A stretch of 47,405 nt of DNA, from positions 1 to 47,405 of the IMG/VR virus record IMGVR_UViG_3300027763_002674; one strand, 5' to 3'. Positions within the stretch are counted from its first letter, which is position 1. Each line of letters starts with the position of its first letter. The notes below the pieces were generated by a model. The model searched no databases, was not told where the DNA came from, and worked only from the letters and a program-made list of their open reading frames with translations. The position numbers were made by a program, and so were the translations under genes. Positions 1 through 8,012 of the stretch are shown piece by piece. This stretch comes from a virus.

Positions 1-1697
1 GTAGTACGGAAACTGATTTGAATCTCTAAGTTAGAAATCATATCAACTGCTTTGGCCAATGCTACAACGTTAGTCATAGTCTTTCTCCACTTCGTACCAC
101 TCATAGAACCAGAGGCATCTACTGAAATATGTAAGTTAGCTTTCTTATATGCATCAATCTCTTTTGTAAAGAACACATGCTCATTACCGAAACCTAAAGA
201 TGAAATCATTCTCTTATCCATTCTACCAACTAATTGGCGATTGAAGATTGTTTCTCTACTCTCACTACGAACCTGCAACTTCTTACCTAAGATAGTACCC
301 AAACGAATACCTTCCAAAACTTCACTAGCACATTGTACGTGATTTTGATGCTCACCTGCTTTGGAGTTATATCTCAAATCAGCCAATGGGAAATCTGAAC
401 TTTCTAATAAGGATTGATTCATCTTCTTAACAACGATACACTCAATACCTTTAGTTATCACTACACCATTTGCTAACTCCTGTCCTACTGTCTTTAATTC
501 GGTGCCTGATTGGTCAATAGTATCTAATGATTTGTTCTCACTGCTACTTACATTACCTTTCTTTACATCACCTCTTAAGAATTCTTTTTGTTTCTCAATT
601 TTCTTCTTAAGGATTTCCAATTGTCTTTGAGATAACTTACCTTCAGCGGGCTTACCATTCTTACCTTTACCACCTAACATAACTTTAATCTTACCCATCA
701 CACCCTTACCTTCCTCAGCTACATCACCATCACCACCAGCCTCATCAAAGTCCTCACCTGCATCATCCATACCATCACTACCACCATCTTCACTAACCTC
801 TACATCAATATCATCTTCACCGGCTTCTTGCTCACCCTCACCTGCTTGCGGAGAACCCTGTCCTTTACCTTTACCCTTACCATTACCTTTGTTTTCTTCC
901 GCTTGTTGAGCTTCATCAATACATCTTAATATAACATCAAAGATATCACAAGCTACTACTAAGGCATCATCCGTAGATTTTAAACGATTGATATCTGATA
1001 ACTTAGCTATCTTAGTAATCTCACTCAAACCTTTAAGTGCGTTTGCTCTACTGAACTTTGAATGTAAGTTAATCAAACGGAACATATAAGAGTCCATTGT
1101 TTCATTACTCATCTCAGTTGAAGTCATACCCTTATCAATAGCAGGGTCATTAAAGTACTTATCATACATTGAACGATAGTAATCTCTATAACCCGGTGCT
1201 CCATCAAATATGAATTGGTCAATACGTCTATCCTCTACCCAATTAAGAATATCCTTAATGGTATAGATAACATCACTTACACCTTTCTTATTAGCGGTAT
1301 CCATCCACTCTTTTAACTTAGCCGGCCCAACTACCTTTTCGATAGATTTATACATATCAGCCAACAATGTAAAATTGGATAACTTAATGTGTGAACCTTC
1401 GTGTAATGCTAACCCTACTGCCGGGTCAAACTCATTTGGTTCAGCTACTTTGGATGAAATTACTACCGTAGTACCATCGGTATATGAATTACCTTTAGTG
1501 TTAAACTTAACTGGAATGTTCTTACCAGTTACGATACTTACGAAATTGGCGATTGCTCTACGATGAGCTGCCATCTTATACAGGTTCTTAGATTTCTCCT
1601 GCTTTGGTGTGTATAAAGTAGTATAATCATTGGTATCCCAATCACTCATCCACCACGATGAGTTTCCATAACTACTATAACTTTTGTACTTTGACAT
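1..1697 (-). CDS. CobT-like protein: N-terminal HExxH-like motif, C-terminal VWA domain (partial)
   Basis: The open frame runs from an ATG at 1697-1695 to the window edge without a stop, so about 565 residues are visible and the C-terminus is missing. An HEGSH motif lies at residues 99-103, a form of the HExxH zinc-metallopeptidase signature. A Gly/Lys-rich then strongly acidic low-complexity stretch follows (roughly residues 270-340). A von Willebrand factor A domain begins near residue 520 with the metal-site motif DASGSMSG (527-534). An acidic linker before a C-terminal VWA domain resembles CobT-type proteins, which work with MoxR/CobS AAA+ ATPases as chaperone or chelatase machines. A partner ATPase would be expected just beyond position 1. 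A promoter lies directly upstream. The VWA call is firm; the peptidase activity and exact role are inferred. Confidence 0.75.
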   Translation of the reverse strand, partial: MSKYKSYSSYGNSSWWMSDWDTNDYTTLYTPKQEKSKNLYKMAAHRRAIANFVSIVTGKNIPVKFNTKGNSYTDGTTVVISSKVAEPNEFDPAVGLALHEGSHIKLSNFTLLADMYKSIEKVVGPAKLKEWMDTANKKGVSDVIYTIKDILNWVEDRRIDQFIFDGAPGYRDYYRSMYDKYFNDPAIDKGMTSTEMSNETMDSYMFRLINLHSKFSRANALKGLSEITKIAKLSDINRLKSTDDALVVACDIFDVILRCIDEAQQAEENKGNGKGKGKGQGSPQAGEGEQEAGEDDIDVEVSEDGGSDGMDDAGEDFDEAGGDGDVAEEGKGVMGKIKVMLGGKGKNGKPAEGKLSQRQLEILKKKIEKQKEFLRGDVKKGNVSSSENKSLDTIDQSGTELKTVGQELANGVVITKGIECIVVKKMNQSLLESSDFPLADLRYNSKAGEHQNHVQCASEVLEGIRLGTILGKKLQVRSESRETIFNRQLVGRMDKRMISSLGFGNEHVFFTKEIDAYKKANLHISVDASGSMSGTKWRKTMTNVVALAKAVDMISNLEIQISFRT

Positions 1698-1733
1698 ATA
1701 AAGGGGTTTTATTGTTTACTAACTGATTGAATA

Positions 1734-1765
1734 CAAATATACATATAATATTTGACATAAACAAG
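1734..1765 (-). promoter_or_regulatory. Bacteroidetes-type promoter for the VWA gene
   Basis: Read on the minus strand there is a -33-like CTTG, a spacer of exactly 20 bases and a -7 element TATATTTG. This matches the TTTG / TAnnTTTG consensus of Bacteroidetes primary sigma factors, apart from the first base of the -33 box. The -7 box lies 36 bases before the ATG at 1697. A small TTTCATC/GATGAAA hairpin occurs further upstream, but it has no U-tract. Confidence 0.6.
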
Positions 1766-1853
1766 CCTTTCATCAAAAAAGATGAAAAATTCTTTATTGT
1801 AAATCAATGACTTACATATATGTTTTTATGTAATATATCTAACTAATTGAAAA

Positions 1854-2606
1854 TCAATCAGTTATACGAGGGTCAGAATAACCCAATTCCTGTACTATAT
1901 TTGAATTTTTTAATATATCAGATAATTCGTTTGGTATATTAACCTCCTTATTCATATTTTGAAATGGTTGGTTTATTTGCCAAGTTCTCATTTGTATCCT
2001 ATCGTATTCATTTGGCATATCATCTATATCTTTTATAGATACCTTTGATTGAAAAACGTAATCTTTTGTTTTAGATTCTAAAATATCATCTCTATAATTC
2101 AAACCAATATCATCAAGTATATCTTTTATACGCTTACCATTGTTTGTAAAAAAATCTTCATAACGTATTGTATATATGTTAGGAAAATTACCATCCCTTG
2201 CTTCTAAAAAACATTTACATGCTATAAAATATTCCTCAACAGTAAATGCATATTTAGGAGATAAATGCCAAGTTTCGTGAGATAATGGGTCATCTCCAGC
2301 TTTTATAATAGATGTAAATAAATTCCAAGGATTTCTAGTTACAAATATAACATAGTAATCTTTATATACAGATACAGGATCTTTTAGTGTTAAATACTCA
2401 ACACCCCTAACTCTTATTTCCATTGGAATGATTGGGGTTTTGATTAGAATAGATTCACTATCTCCTGCTGAATTTATATGATATTCATTTATTTCAAATG
2501 CTTCATCTACTACTTCAAAAACATCTTTACATTCTCCAAACTTAGATTTTAAAATAGATGTACCAGTATGTGGGTATCCTGTAATTAGGATTTTCTTTTT
2601 ATTCAA
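1854..2606 (-). CDS. Sulfotransferase family protein
   Basis: This 250-residue protein carries the hallmarks of PAPS-dependent sulfotransferases: a 5'-phosphosulfate-binding loop GYPHTGTSIL at residues 10-19 directly after the first strand, a KTP at 56-58, the 3'-phosphate motif TRNPWNLFTS around residues 90-99 (Arg91, Ser99), and RYEDF at 148-152. No signal peptide or membrane segment is present, so it should act in the cytoplasm. It is the last gene of the glycan block before the VWA gene. The acceptor is unknown; a glycan is likely from context. An APS-kinase-like gene about 6 kb upstream could supply PAPS. A related nucleotide-dependent transferase cannot be excluded, but the motif order fits sulfotransferases well. 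Confidence 0.75.
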   Translation of the reverse strand: MNKKKILITGYPHTGTSILKSKFGECKDVFEVVDEAFEINEYHINSAGDSESILIKTPIIPMEIRVRGVEYLTLKDPVSVYKDYYVIFVTRNPWNLFTSIIKAGDDPLSHETWHLSPKYAFTVEEYFIACKCFLEARDGNFPNIYTIRYEDFFTNNGKRIKDILDDIGLNYRDDILESKTKDYVFQSKVSIKDIDDMPNEYDRIQMRTWQINQPFQNMNKEVNIPNELSDILKNSNIVQELGYSDPRITD

Positions 2607-2616
2607 AATTTATTTA

Positions 2617-2784
2617 TTAATCTACATCATTCTCATCCCACCCATCCAAAGGAAATGTTGATTCCATTTCTTGGAATATAAATGTTAATTCTTTTTGAGC
2701 TTCCTCAACTCTATTCCAATCTTCAAATGCGATAGCATCTTCTAACATGTCTATAATGTCTTTGATTTTGTTTTCTACGTTCAT
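2617..2784 (-). CDS. Small acidic hypothetical protein
   Basis: I do not recognise this protein. It is about 55 residues long if it starts at the ATG at 2784, which has an A-rich upstream context like its neighbours. An in-frame ATG at 2802 and a TTG at 2814 would add 6 or 10 residues. The product is predicted to be helical and acidic (two amphipathic helices), ending in DGWDENDVD. It lies between a glycosyltransferase-like gene and the sulfotransferase gene with short gaps, so it is probably co-transcribed with them. Confidence 0.55.
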   Translation of the reverse strand: MNVENKIKDIIDMLEDAIAFEDWNRVEEAQKELTFIFQEMESTFPLDGWDENDVD

Positions 2785-2821
2785 AATGCTTTTATTTTTC
2801 ATTAAATATAACAATTATGAA

Positions 2822-3637
2822 TTAAACAATAAAATCATCAATTATAGAATCTTTTCTAAATGTATATTCGGTGGTTGGTTTGAACTCTATGTGATTACTA
2901 ACTACTTTAGTTTCCGCTGGTGGGTTTACAAAATTATTATAAATTTCATGCGGAATTCCCTTTGATACTCTTGTTATTAACATATAGCTTGGAAAAAATC
3001 TAATATCAATTTGTACTTTTGAAAAATGTACTGCTAAAAAATGCTCAGGCGGAAAAAGATAATGACCATCTTTCAAATATTCCATCATTTGTAAATAAAT
3101 AAAACTATAATAATCCATTATTTTAGGTTTCCCAAATGCGATACAATCATTTATACCATCCGATTGAGGAAATGCTTGACAACTATTTGAACCCATTGGT
3201 ACGTTTAACATATCATTTATTTCCAATTGAAAATTTTCATCAAGCAAAGTATCTATTCTAGCTCTTATTACAATATCATACTCAACACCTAATTGTTTAG
3301 ATAACATATTAGCTCTCCACACTTTATAATACATAGATAATTGCCCAAATGCTTTTGATGTTTGTTGAAACAGCGGTGCTATATTGGTGGGTGATTCGAT
3401 ATACATAGATGCAAAATCCTGTGTTGTTTGTTTGAATATATCATAACTTTCAACTTCTAAACGTTTTGGAGAATATACCTTTTCAAATTCTTTTATAGTA
3501 TCACCTAATTCAGAATTTTCAATATCCCAAAAAGAAGCATATACATCTATATCATATTTTTTAATAAGCGATGTCCAAAAAGTTTTAGTTTCATTTAGGT
3601 CTCTCATATGACCTGCAAAACATAATGCTACTCTCAT
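2822..3637 (-). CDS. Glycosyltransferase-like protein (paralogue of 27626-28354)
   Basis: This 271-residue protein begins MRVALCFAGHMRDL, then has a DIDVYASFWD strand and YDIVIRARIDT around residues 115-128. The same layout (a CL.G-type start, DVFIHSWD, YDIIIKARFD) recurs in the protein at 27626-28354, so the two are paralogues about 25 kb apart. The pattern fits a GT-A-like transferase of the type found in viral and bacterial polysaccharide clusters, with the Arg-x-Asp near the usual metal-binding position. Its start overlaps the cupin stop. Donor and acceptor are unknown. Confidence 0.6.
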   Translation of the reverse strand: MRVALCFAGHMRDLNETKTFWTSLIKKYDIDVYASFWDIENSELGDTIKEFEKVYSPKRLEVESYDIFKQTTQDFASMYIESPTNIAPLFQQTSKAFGQLSMYYKVWRANMLSKQLGVEYDIVIRARIDTLLDENFQLEINDMLNVPMGSNSCQAFPQSDGINDCIAFGKPKIMDYYSFIYLQMMEYLKDGHYLFPPEHFLAVHFSKVQIDIRFFPSYMLITRVSKGIPHEIYNNFVNPPAETKVVSNHIEFKPTTEYTFRKDSIIDDFIV

Positions 3638-3954
3638 ATTATATATTTATCATCTTTTATACAAGGTAATTTAACTACCGTTGTTATTGTATCCTCCAAT
3701 ACCTCAAAATCAGTTGCTTCACCTGGTTCAATTGTAATAATATCACCAGTACCATAAATAGTACCATTCATACGAACCTTACCATCTGATATAATCGTTA
3801 TTTCGGTTGCTATCTTATGGTAATGCTTTTCTTCTTTATCGCCAGCTTTGTAATTCTTTACAGCCACCTCAACATCATCAGTTTTATAAAGTGATGGTTC
3901 GAAGTTTCCCACTACCCATCCCCTAAACATATCTTTAAGCTTGTGTAATTTCAT
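3634..3954 (-). CDS. Small cupin-fold protein
   Basis: This 106-residue protein looks like a single-domain cupin: KHYHKIATEITIISDGKVRMNG (His43-His45 and Glu49 form the usual first motif), followed by YGTGDIITIEPGE and a closing beta-rich stretch. Cupins bind metals or small ligands and are common in sugar-nucleotide gene clusters as epimerases, isomerases or sensors. It overlaps the upstream phosphodiesterase-like gene by 20 bases and the downstream glycosyltransferase-like gene by 4. The specific reaction cannot be read from the sequence. Confidence 0.65.
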   Translation of the reverse strand: MKLHKLKDMFRGWVVGNFEPSLYKTDDVEVAVKNYKAGDKEEKHYHKIATEITIISDGKVRMNGTIYGTGDIITIEPGEATDFEVLEDTITTVVKLPCIKDDKYII

Positions 3955-4378
3955 CTTTATATTTTTTAATTACATCAGAACAAATTCCTTTACACACTAA
4001 AACATCTTCATTACTCCTTTCCGGCATCACTGCAATACTTCCTTTGATTGGTTGTTTACCAGGGTATGCCCAAACATAATTTTTAGATGTTAAAGCCACA
4101 GTATCTTCTTCATGCCAAAAATAATGAATAGCATATTTTTTCATTTCAAATAATGAATCTAAATGTTTGGCATGACACCATAACTTCTCATTCATCAAAA
4201 ACTTATAATTAGTTTCATATAATGGTTCATCGTGCCCTAACATAAATTTACCATCAACAAACCACACATCAACCTCAACATCATAACCTAAGTTTAATGC
4301 TTCATTAATATAATTCGGATGATTTTCTAAGTGTGGCTTCTTACCATCTATGTTTCCTCTGTGAGATATTAGTATCAT
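3935..4378 (-). CDS. Glycerophosphodiester phosphodiesterase-like protein (PLC-like barrel)
   Basis: This 147-residue protein has the start of a GDPD/PLC-like fold: SHRGN at 5-9 (catalytic His6, Arg7), EN at 18-19, VEVDVW at 34-39 (metal-binding Glu35 and Asp37) and LGHDEP at 47-52 (second catalytic His49). Typical GDPDs have about 240-300 residues, so this is a compact form. Similar short proteins sit in capsule and LPS clusters, where they may remove or remodel phosphodiester-linked groups. The gene overlaps the WavE-like gene by 4 bases and the cupin gene by 20. Substrate unknown. Confidence 0.7.
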   Translation of the reverse strand: MILISHRGNIDGKKPHLENHPNYINEALNLGYDVEVDVWFVDGKFMLGHDEPLYETNYKFLMNEKLWCHAKHLDSLFEMKKYAIHYFWHEEDTVALTSKNYVWAYPGKQPIKGSIAVMPERSNEDVLVCKGICSDVIKKYKDEITQA

Positions 4379-5151
4379 TTGTTTGATAATTTATAAGGTT
4401 CATCGCTAAATATTTGGTCGATAGTTGATATACTAAAATTTCTTTCAGGTATAAAATCATCTTTCCATTCTTTTTTAAATAAATTAGCTTTTATTTTATA
4501 TGGTTTTAATCTATCTATATTTAGGATATCAAAATGCTCTTTCATTAAAAATCTCCCATCAACCTTTTCATATCTATCGGGCTCTTTTGCATCTAAATAT
4601 GATTTCGTCAATCGTTCTTCAGGTGCATGTGTTTTAACATATTTATGAAAGTTACCATCAACTTTCCACTTAGATACATTCAATCTATTATTATCAAAAT
4701 TGTATTTTGCTGATTTAAATAAAATGAATAAATTTTCCGTTGTACCTGCCATAATATGGTCACTCATATGATATTCGGAATATTGCCATGCTCTAAAAAA
4801 TACAGATGAACTCCATAATTTTTCAGGAGCTGATTTAATGGATTGGTATATGTTTTCTGGAAATGACCAATATTCATCTCCTCTCATTTTGATAACATAT
4901 TTAGTTCGTACCATTTCCAGAGCATTTAAGGTGGATACGATTTGATAGTTTAAATTTTGGTCTCCACTTTCTATTGGTAGTGGTGATATTATTACTTTGA
5001 AATTTTTTGGTAAATTTGAAAAATCAATACGGTTAGTAATCCAAGTTGAAATAATTACTTTACAATTATCATATTTCTTAATATAAAAATCATAACTTTC
5101 TTGTTCCAATTTTCCTTGAATTATTATCGTAACATCTTCCATAAATTCCAT
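4375..5151 (-). CDS. WavE-like LPS-biosynthesis glycosyltransferase
   Basis: The 258-residue protein begins VTIIIQGKL (IQGK at 11-14), has ISTW at 34-37, then a Gln-rich helix and YVIKMRGDEYW around 85-95. This arrangement is characteristic of the WavE family, named for a lipopolysaccharide core gene of Vibrio. RGDE probably contains the metal-binding acidic residues of a GT-A fold. It is the first gene of a run of overlapping genes (GDPD-like, cupin, GT-like) and is expected to transfer a sugar in the cytoplasm. A second ATG lies three codons downstream. Confidence 0.7.
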   Translation of the reverse strand: MEFMEDVTIIIQGKLEQESYDFYIKKYDNCKVIISTWITNRIDFSNLPKNFKVIISPLPIESGDQNLNYQIVSTLNALEMVRTKYVIKMRGDEYWSFPENIYQSIKSAPEKLWSSSVFFRAWQYSEYHMSDHIMAGTTENLFILFKSAKYNFDNNRLNVSKWKVDGNFHKYVKTHAPEERLTKSYLDAKEPDRYEKVDGRFLMKEHFDILNIDRLKPYKIKANLFKKEWKDDFIPERNFSISTIDQIFSDEPYKLSNK

Positions 5152-5157
5152 TTGGTA

Positions 5158-5568
5158 TTATTTGAACCAGCCAATTTTTTCACCAGCTTTCTTTCTACGC
5201 TCGTATTCTTCTTCCGAACCCGGATATCTCCAAGCCCATACTACCCAAAATAACATAAATGCCCCAATACCAATAAGTGCTGCTGGTTTATGTATTGTAA
5301 ATAATATAATTGAATAACTAATAGCCATAGTGATGACCATTATCCATTTAACTTTTGTAGGATAAATACTTTTTTCTTCCCAGCGAATTAGATAAGGTGA
5401 GAATTTAGGATGAGTGTGCAACCAATGATTTAACTTTGGTGAACTCTTAGCGAATGCCCATGCTGCTAATATAACAAATGTTGTCATAGGTACGCCCGGC
5501 ACAATAGCTCCTATGTATGCGCAACCTACGAACAATAGTCCGAGTAATCTCCATAACCAAATTTTCAT
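5158..5568 (-). CDS. DUF454 (YbaN-like) inner-membrane protein
   Basis: This 136-residue protein starts with a hydrophobic segment (residues 1-35) containing the family pattern GAIVPGVPMTTFVILAAWAFAKSSP, then NHWLHTHPKF. Two more hydrophobic segments (about 73-93 and 95-113) and a charged cytoplasmic tail follow. This agrees with DUF454/YbaN inner-membrane proteins in order and size. The function of the family is unknown. It lies between the small basic gene and the WavE-like gene; a role in altering the host membrane is possible but unproven. Confidence 0.75.
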   Translation of the reverse strand: MKIWLWRLLGLLFVGCAYIGAIVPGVPMTTFVILAAWAFAKSSPKLNHWLHTHPKFSPYLIRWEEKSIYPTKVKWIMVITMAISYSIILFTIHKPAALIGIGAFMLFWVVWAWRYPGSEEEYERRKKAGEKIGWFK

Positions 5569-5583
5569 AACTTTTCTTTTTAA

Positions 5584-5712
5584 TTACTTCCCCTGTCCTT
5601 TGTACCTCTTAGGTGCTTGTGATTTAGGGCCGTATGATTTTCTACCATTGATTTTTCCAGTCTTTCTTTTACCGAAAGATACTTTGTTAGCTGAACCTAC
5701 TGACTTTGCCAT
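5584..5712 (-). CDS. Very small, highly basic protein (42 aa)
   Basis: A short frame from the ATG at 5712 to the TAA at 5584 encodes 42 residues beginning MAKSVGSANKVSFGKRKTGK, with about a third Lys/Arg and only small or polar residues otherwise. No acidic residue is present. It fills the gap between the kinase-like and DUF454 genes, keeps the local orientation and has an ordinary ATG start. The composition suggests nucleic-acid binding or packaging with DNA, but I do not recognise a family. Confidence 0.6.
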   Translation of the reverse strand: MAKSVGSANKVSFGKRKTGKINGRKSYGPKSQAPKRYKGQGK

Positions 5713-5749
5713 TTGTTGTTACTGTTTAATGTAAACGTAACGTAACCGG

Positions 5750-6538
5750 TTATAAATGTTTCTTAAGTTCTCTTGCTCCTAATATCCATTTCTTACCGAT
5801 TGGATTTTGGATTGGTTTTCTTAGGAAAGCATCTACTTGCTTTTGTACTGATTTAGAAATTGGTTGGTATTCTGTATTATCAACAATGATAAAATTATTA
5901 CCAAACATTCCTTGAAAGTGTCCCATATTCTCTTGACATTTTTTCCAAATAGTGTCAACAAGTTCAGGAGATAATGTTCTACTTCTCTCAGCGTTTCTTT
6001 TTTGTGCAACTTCCAAAGATGTATTTACGAATACCATATAACAATCATATCCAAGCTCTTCAGCTTTTTTCATTTTGTTACGAATTTTAAGAACTTCATC
6101 GCCTGTTCCATCGATAATCATTCCCAATCTTCCGGCCTCATAAAACGCCTGTTGTTTTTGTGTAACTGCTTTAGCTTTATTACGAATTGAATCACCTTCC
6201 TCTCCAGCTATGTAAGCCCAAAAGTTAGGGTCATTATCTTTAATATTTGCTAAATCTTTTGGATTAATACCGTTCTTCTTAAGAGCTTGTTCAAATGCTG
6301 TATCTGAACTAAGTACTTTAAGTCCTCCAGCAGAAACAGAAGAAATATCACTCTTACCAACACCAAAGATTTCCTTTGCTGTGTAGGATTTACCACTACC
6401 AGGTCCACCTGCTAAAAAGATACACTTAAGAATACCAGGATCATCAACTCCTTCGGTGATTAATTCAACGAATAGTTTTGTTTGGACTTCTTTAAGGTCT
6501 TTTTGAATAGATTTAAGTTCCGATAGTAGTTGATTCAT
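5750..6538 (-). CDS. P-loop kinase (AAA_33 / zeta-toxin-like)
   Basis: The 262-residue protein has a Walker A motif GGPGSGKS at 44-51 after a hydrophobic strand, MIIDGTGDE as a probable Walker B or substrate region near residue 138, a Cys-Tyr-Met-Val-Phe-Val-Asn strand followed by an Arg-rich lid (QKRNAERSR), and IIVDNTE near the end. This is the order of small phosphotransferases related to polynucleotide kinase, AAA_33 and zeta toxins. Its first 29 residues form an amphipathic helix ending LITEG, a possible prohead-protease site. It overlaps the upstream membrane-protein gene by one base. Substrate unknown. Confidence 0.7.
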   Translation of the reverse strand: MNQLLSELKSIQKDLKEVQTKLFVELITEGVDDPGILKCIFLAGGPGSGKSYTAKEIFGVGKSDISSVSAGGLKVLSSDTAFEQALKKNGINPKDLANIKDNDPNFWAYIAGEEGDSIRNKAKAVTQKQQAFYEAGRLGMIIDGTGDEVLKIRNKMKKAEELGYDCYMVFVNTSLEVAQKRNAERSRTLSPELVDTIWKKCQENMGHFQGMFGNNFIIVDNTEYQPISKSVQKQVDAFLRKPIQNPIGKKWILGARELKKHL

Positions 6539-6789
6539 TACTTAGTTTTCTTAGCTGGTGCTTTCTTTGTAGCTTTCTTCTCAACTACAACTGTCTTTGC
6601 AACCTTAGTTACTTTCTCAGCAACTGCTTTTACTTTCTTAGCAACTTCTTTTACTTCCTCTACCTTTTCTTCGATAGCATCAGGAATGTTGTTGTTGTTT
6701 GCATCTTTAACCTTACCGGTTTTCATAGCGATAAACGTAGCGATACCTGCAACAGCCAATACCAATACTACAATAGCGAATGTACTCAT
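6538..6789 (-). CDS. Single-pass membrane protein with Lys/Ala-rich tail
   Basis: This 83-residue protein has an N-terminal transmembrane helix (about residues 3-22), then DANNNNIPDAIEEK at about 29-42, an acidic calcium-loop-like element. A long Lys/Glu/Ala/Val helix and a basic tail ending KKAPAKKTK follow. The tail resembles histone-H1-like or DNA-binding tails, so the protein could tether nucleic acid or protein to a membrane; this is inference. The kinase-like gene starts on its stop codon. Confidence 0.6.
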   Translation of the reverse strand: MSTFAIVVLVLAVAGIATFIAMKTGKVKDANNNNIPDAIEEKVEEVKEVAKKVKAVAEKVTKVAKTVVVEKKATKKAPAKKTK

Positions 6790-6811
6790 AATTTTTGTTT
6801 TTAGAATTTTA

Positions 6812-6819
6812 TATAAATA
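6812..6819 (-). promoter_or_regulatory. TATTTATA element upstream of the membrane-protein gene
   Basis: On the minus strand TATTTATA sits 22 bases before the ATG at 6789. The same octamer or TACTTATA recurs before at least six other genes in the window at 17-40 bases from the start. It could be a phage-specific promoter core or a variant -7 box; no TTTG lies 20 bases upstream here. Confidence 0.3.
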
Positions 6820-6842
6820 TATTGTTTTTTAGTAAACGAATA

Positions 6843-7100
6843 CTAATTTTCCCCATATAAGGAGTATTTGGTAACAGGCTTCTCAACCTGAACCTCTTGA
6901 GTGTGGATAACCTCTACTGTACCCTTTCTAGCAGACAGGAAGAATTCGGTTTGCCCTGTGTTTTGGAAGTGATATTCCAATGCATCTGTCAAACTATCCA
7001 AAGTAACTGATGGAGAACCAACAGGTGACCATCTATCACCCGGTGGAACTCTTTTCATTACTACCTCTTTAACTTCTTCGATTTTTGTTTCGATTCCCAT
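6843..7100 (-). CDS. Hypothetical protein
   Basis: I do not recognise this 85-residue protein. It has an N-terminal amphipathic helix (IETKIEEVKEVVMKRV), then RVPPGDRWSPVGSPSVTLDSL and a beta-rich C-terminal half. It starts on the last base of the DUF4494-like gene stop region (shared position 7100), so the two are probably translationally coupled and share the promoter at 7351-7382. Confidence 0.55.
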   Translation of the reverse strand: MGIETKIEEVKEVVMKRVPPGDRWSPVGSPSVTLDSLTDALEYHFQNTGQTEFFLSARKGTVEVIHTQEVQVEKPVTKYSLYGEN

Positions 7101-7321
7101 TATGCGATAACTTGTAAGATTTTAGATTCTCTTGCAGCTGATACTTCATACTCTAAGCTTACACCTGCAGATTCGAATTCTTTAACTACTCTAGCTTCAG
7201 CTTCCGTAACGGACATTGCATCTACTAAATAACTTTCTTTAACTTTCTTAATTTTTGTACCGCCCTTACCACCATCTACTTCGTGTTGAACTGATACTGT
7301 AACTTCAAAATACTTTGCCAT
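7100..7321 (-). CDS. DUF4494-like small protein
   Basis: This 73-residue protein carries the pattern KKVKESYLVDAMSVTEAEAR at about 25-44. It matches the signature of DUF4494, a family of small Bacteroidetes and Bacteroidetes-phage proteins (usually YLVDA-x-S-x-TEAEAR). The family has no known function. It is directly downstream of one of the clearest Bacteroidetes-type promoters in the window, and this supports the host assignment. Confidence 0.65.
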   Translation of the reverse strand: MAKYFEVTVSVQHEVDGGKGGTKIKKVKESYLVDAMSVTEAEARVVKEFESAGVSLEYEVSAARESKILQVIA

Positions 7322-7350
7322 AATTTATTGTTTTAAATTGTTTAATATAT

Positions 7351-7382
7351 CAAATATACGATAATTTTTCCAAACTACCAAA
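7351..7382 (-). promoter_or_regulatory. Bacteroidetes-type promoter for 7321-6843
   Basis: On the minus strand a perfect -33 TTTG is followed by exactly 20 bases and a perfect -7 TATATTTG. The -33 box is extended as TTTGGTAGTTT, identical over 11 bases to the clamp promoter at 47255-47286. The -7 box ends 29 bases before the ATG at 7321. The -33 box abuts the stop codon of the upstream gene. Confidence 0.8.
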
Positions 7383-7946
7383 TTAATACTCATATTCTTT
7401 TCGAGGACCGGTTAAATTTCCATTAATTAGGAACGAACAGTTAAAACATAACATACGCAAATTATCATATGTAAAGTTTTTTCTATTACTATCCAAAAAA
7501 TCTAAAATTAGTGGAACTCTGTGGTCTGTTACCCTTCTTTCTTCAAAACCACAACTGCAGCATTTCTCCTCCACATATCCACTTAATAACAATCGTTTCT
7601 TTAATTTCCAAACTGGATAATTCGGGAATTTACCAGCAAGAATATCATCTAATGCATGAAATCCATGTGTAGTGGTAGTTCCTTTGCGGATACCAATACC
7701 AGATGGGTTTTTTAAATCTTCAAAAATTTTATATTCTCTTGCGTACTTTTTGTATGTGTTATACGATACACCTAATAATCTTGCTGCTTCAGCCGCTGAA
7801 CGGGCTTTCTTTTGGATATCCTTTATTTCACTCTCTAATAAAGGTCTAGCTCCTAATCCTCTTTTTGTTCTCTTTTGAGGGGCTAGTGATAAATTTTGAG
7901 TTGGGTCAAAGTTTGGGAACTCTTTTATTTCATTTACATCTTCCAT
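7383..7946 (-). CDS. HNH-type endonuclease with N-terminal helix-turn-helix
   Basis: In this 187-residue protein, residues about 40-75 form a helix-turn-helix-like segment (EAARLLGVSYNTYKKYAREY). The C-terminal region has CCSCG, then RVTDHRVPLILDF, an Asn-Leu-Arg and LCFNC, which together make up an HNH/treble-clef nuclease fold with two zinc-binding CxxC pairs. Such stand-alone HNH proteins in phages are often homing or mobile endonucleases; others are packaging-associated nucleases. The gene has its own promoter-like sequence overlapping the DUF2061 gene, in keeping with an independently acquired unit. Confidence 0.65.
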   Translation of the reverse strand: MEDVNEIKEFPNFDPTQNLSLAPQKRTKRGLGARPLLESEIKDIQKKARSAAEAARLLGVSYNTYKKYAREYKIFEDLKNPSGIGIRKGTTTTHGFHALDDILAGKFPNYPVWKLKKRLLLSGYVEEKCCSCGFEERRVTDHRVPLILDFLDSNRKNFTYDNLRMLCFNCSFLINGNLTGPRKEYEY

Positions 7947-7980
7947 AACTAATTTGATAGACTATTTATATTTCTATATA

Positions 7981-8012
7981 TAAGTATATCAATTTTCTTT
8001 TTTCAATCCAAA
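7981..8012 (-). promoter_or_regulatory. Promoter-like sequence for the HNH gene
   Basis: On the minus strand TTTG, 20 bases, then TATACTTA, a -7 box differing from TAnnTTTG at two positions. It also contains the recurrent TACTTATA octamer (7979-7986). The -33 half lies inside the end of the DUF2061 coding region. Confidence 0.4.

Noticed and set aside
52-342. Plus-strand frame at the left edge
   Set aside because: The VWA domain is encoded on the minus strand across the same bases with clear motifs, so this is a shadow.
1770-1790. TTTCATC/GATGAAA hairpin and a nearby TTACATA/TATGTAA dyad as a terminator after the sulfotransferase gene
   Set aside because: Stems are short and AT-only and are not followed by a U-tract; they lie inside an AT-rich promoter region.
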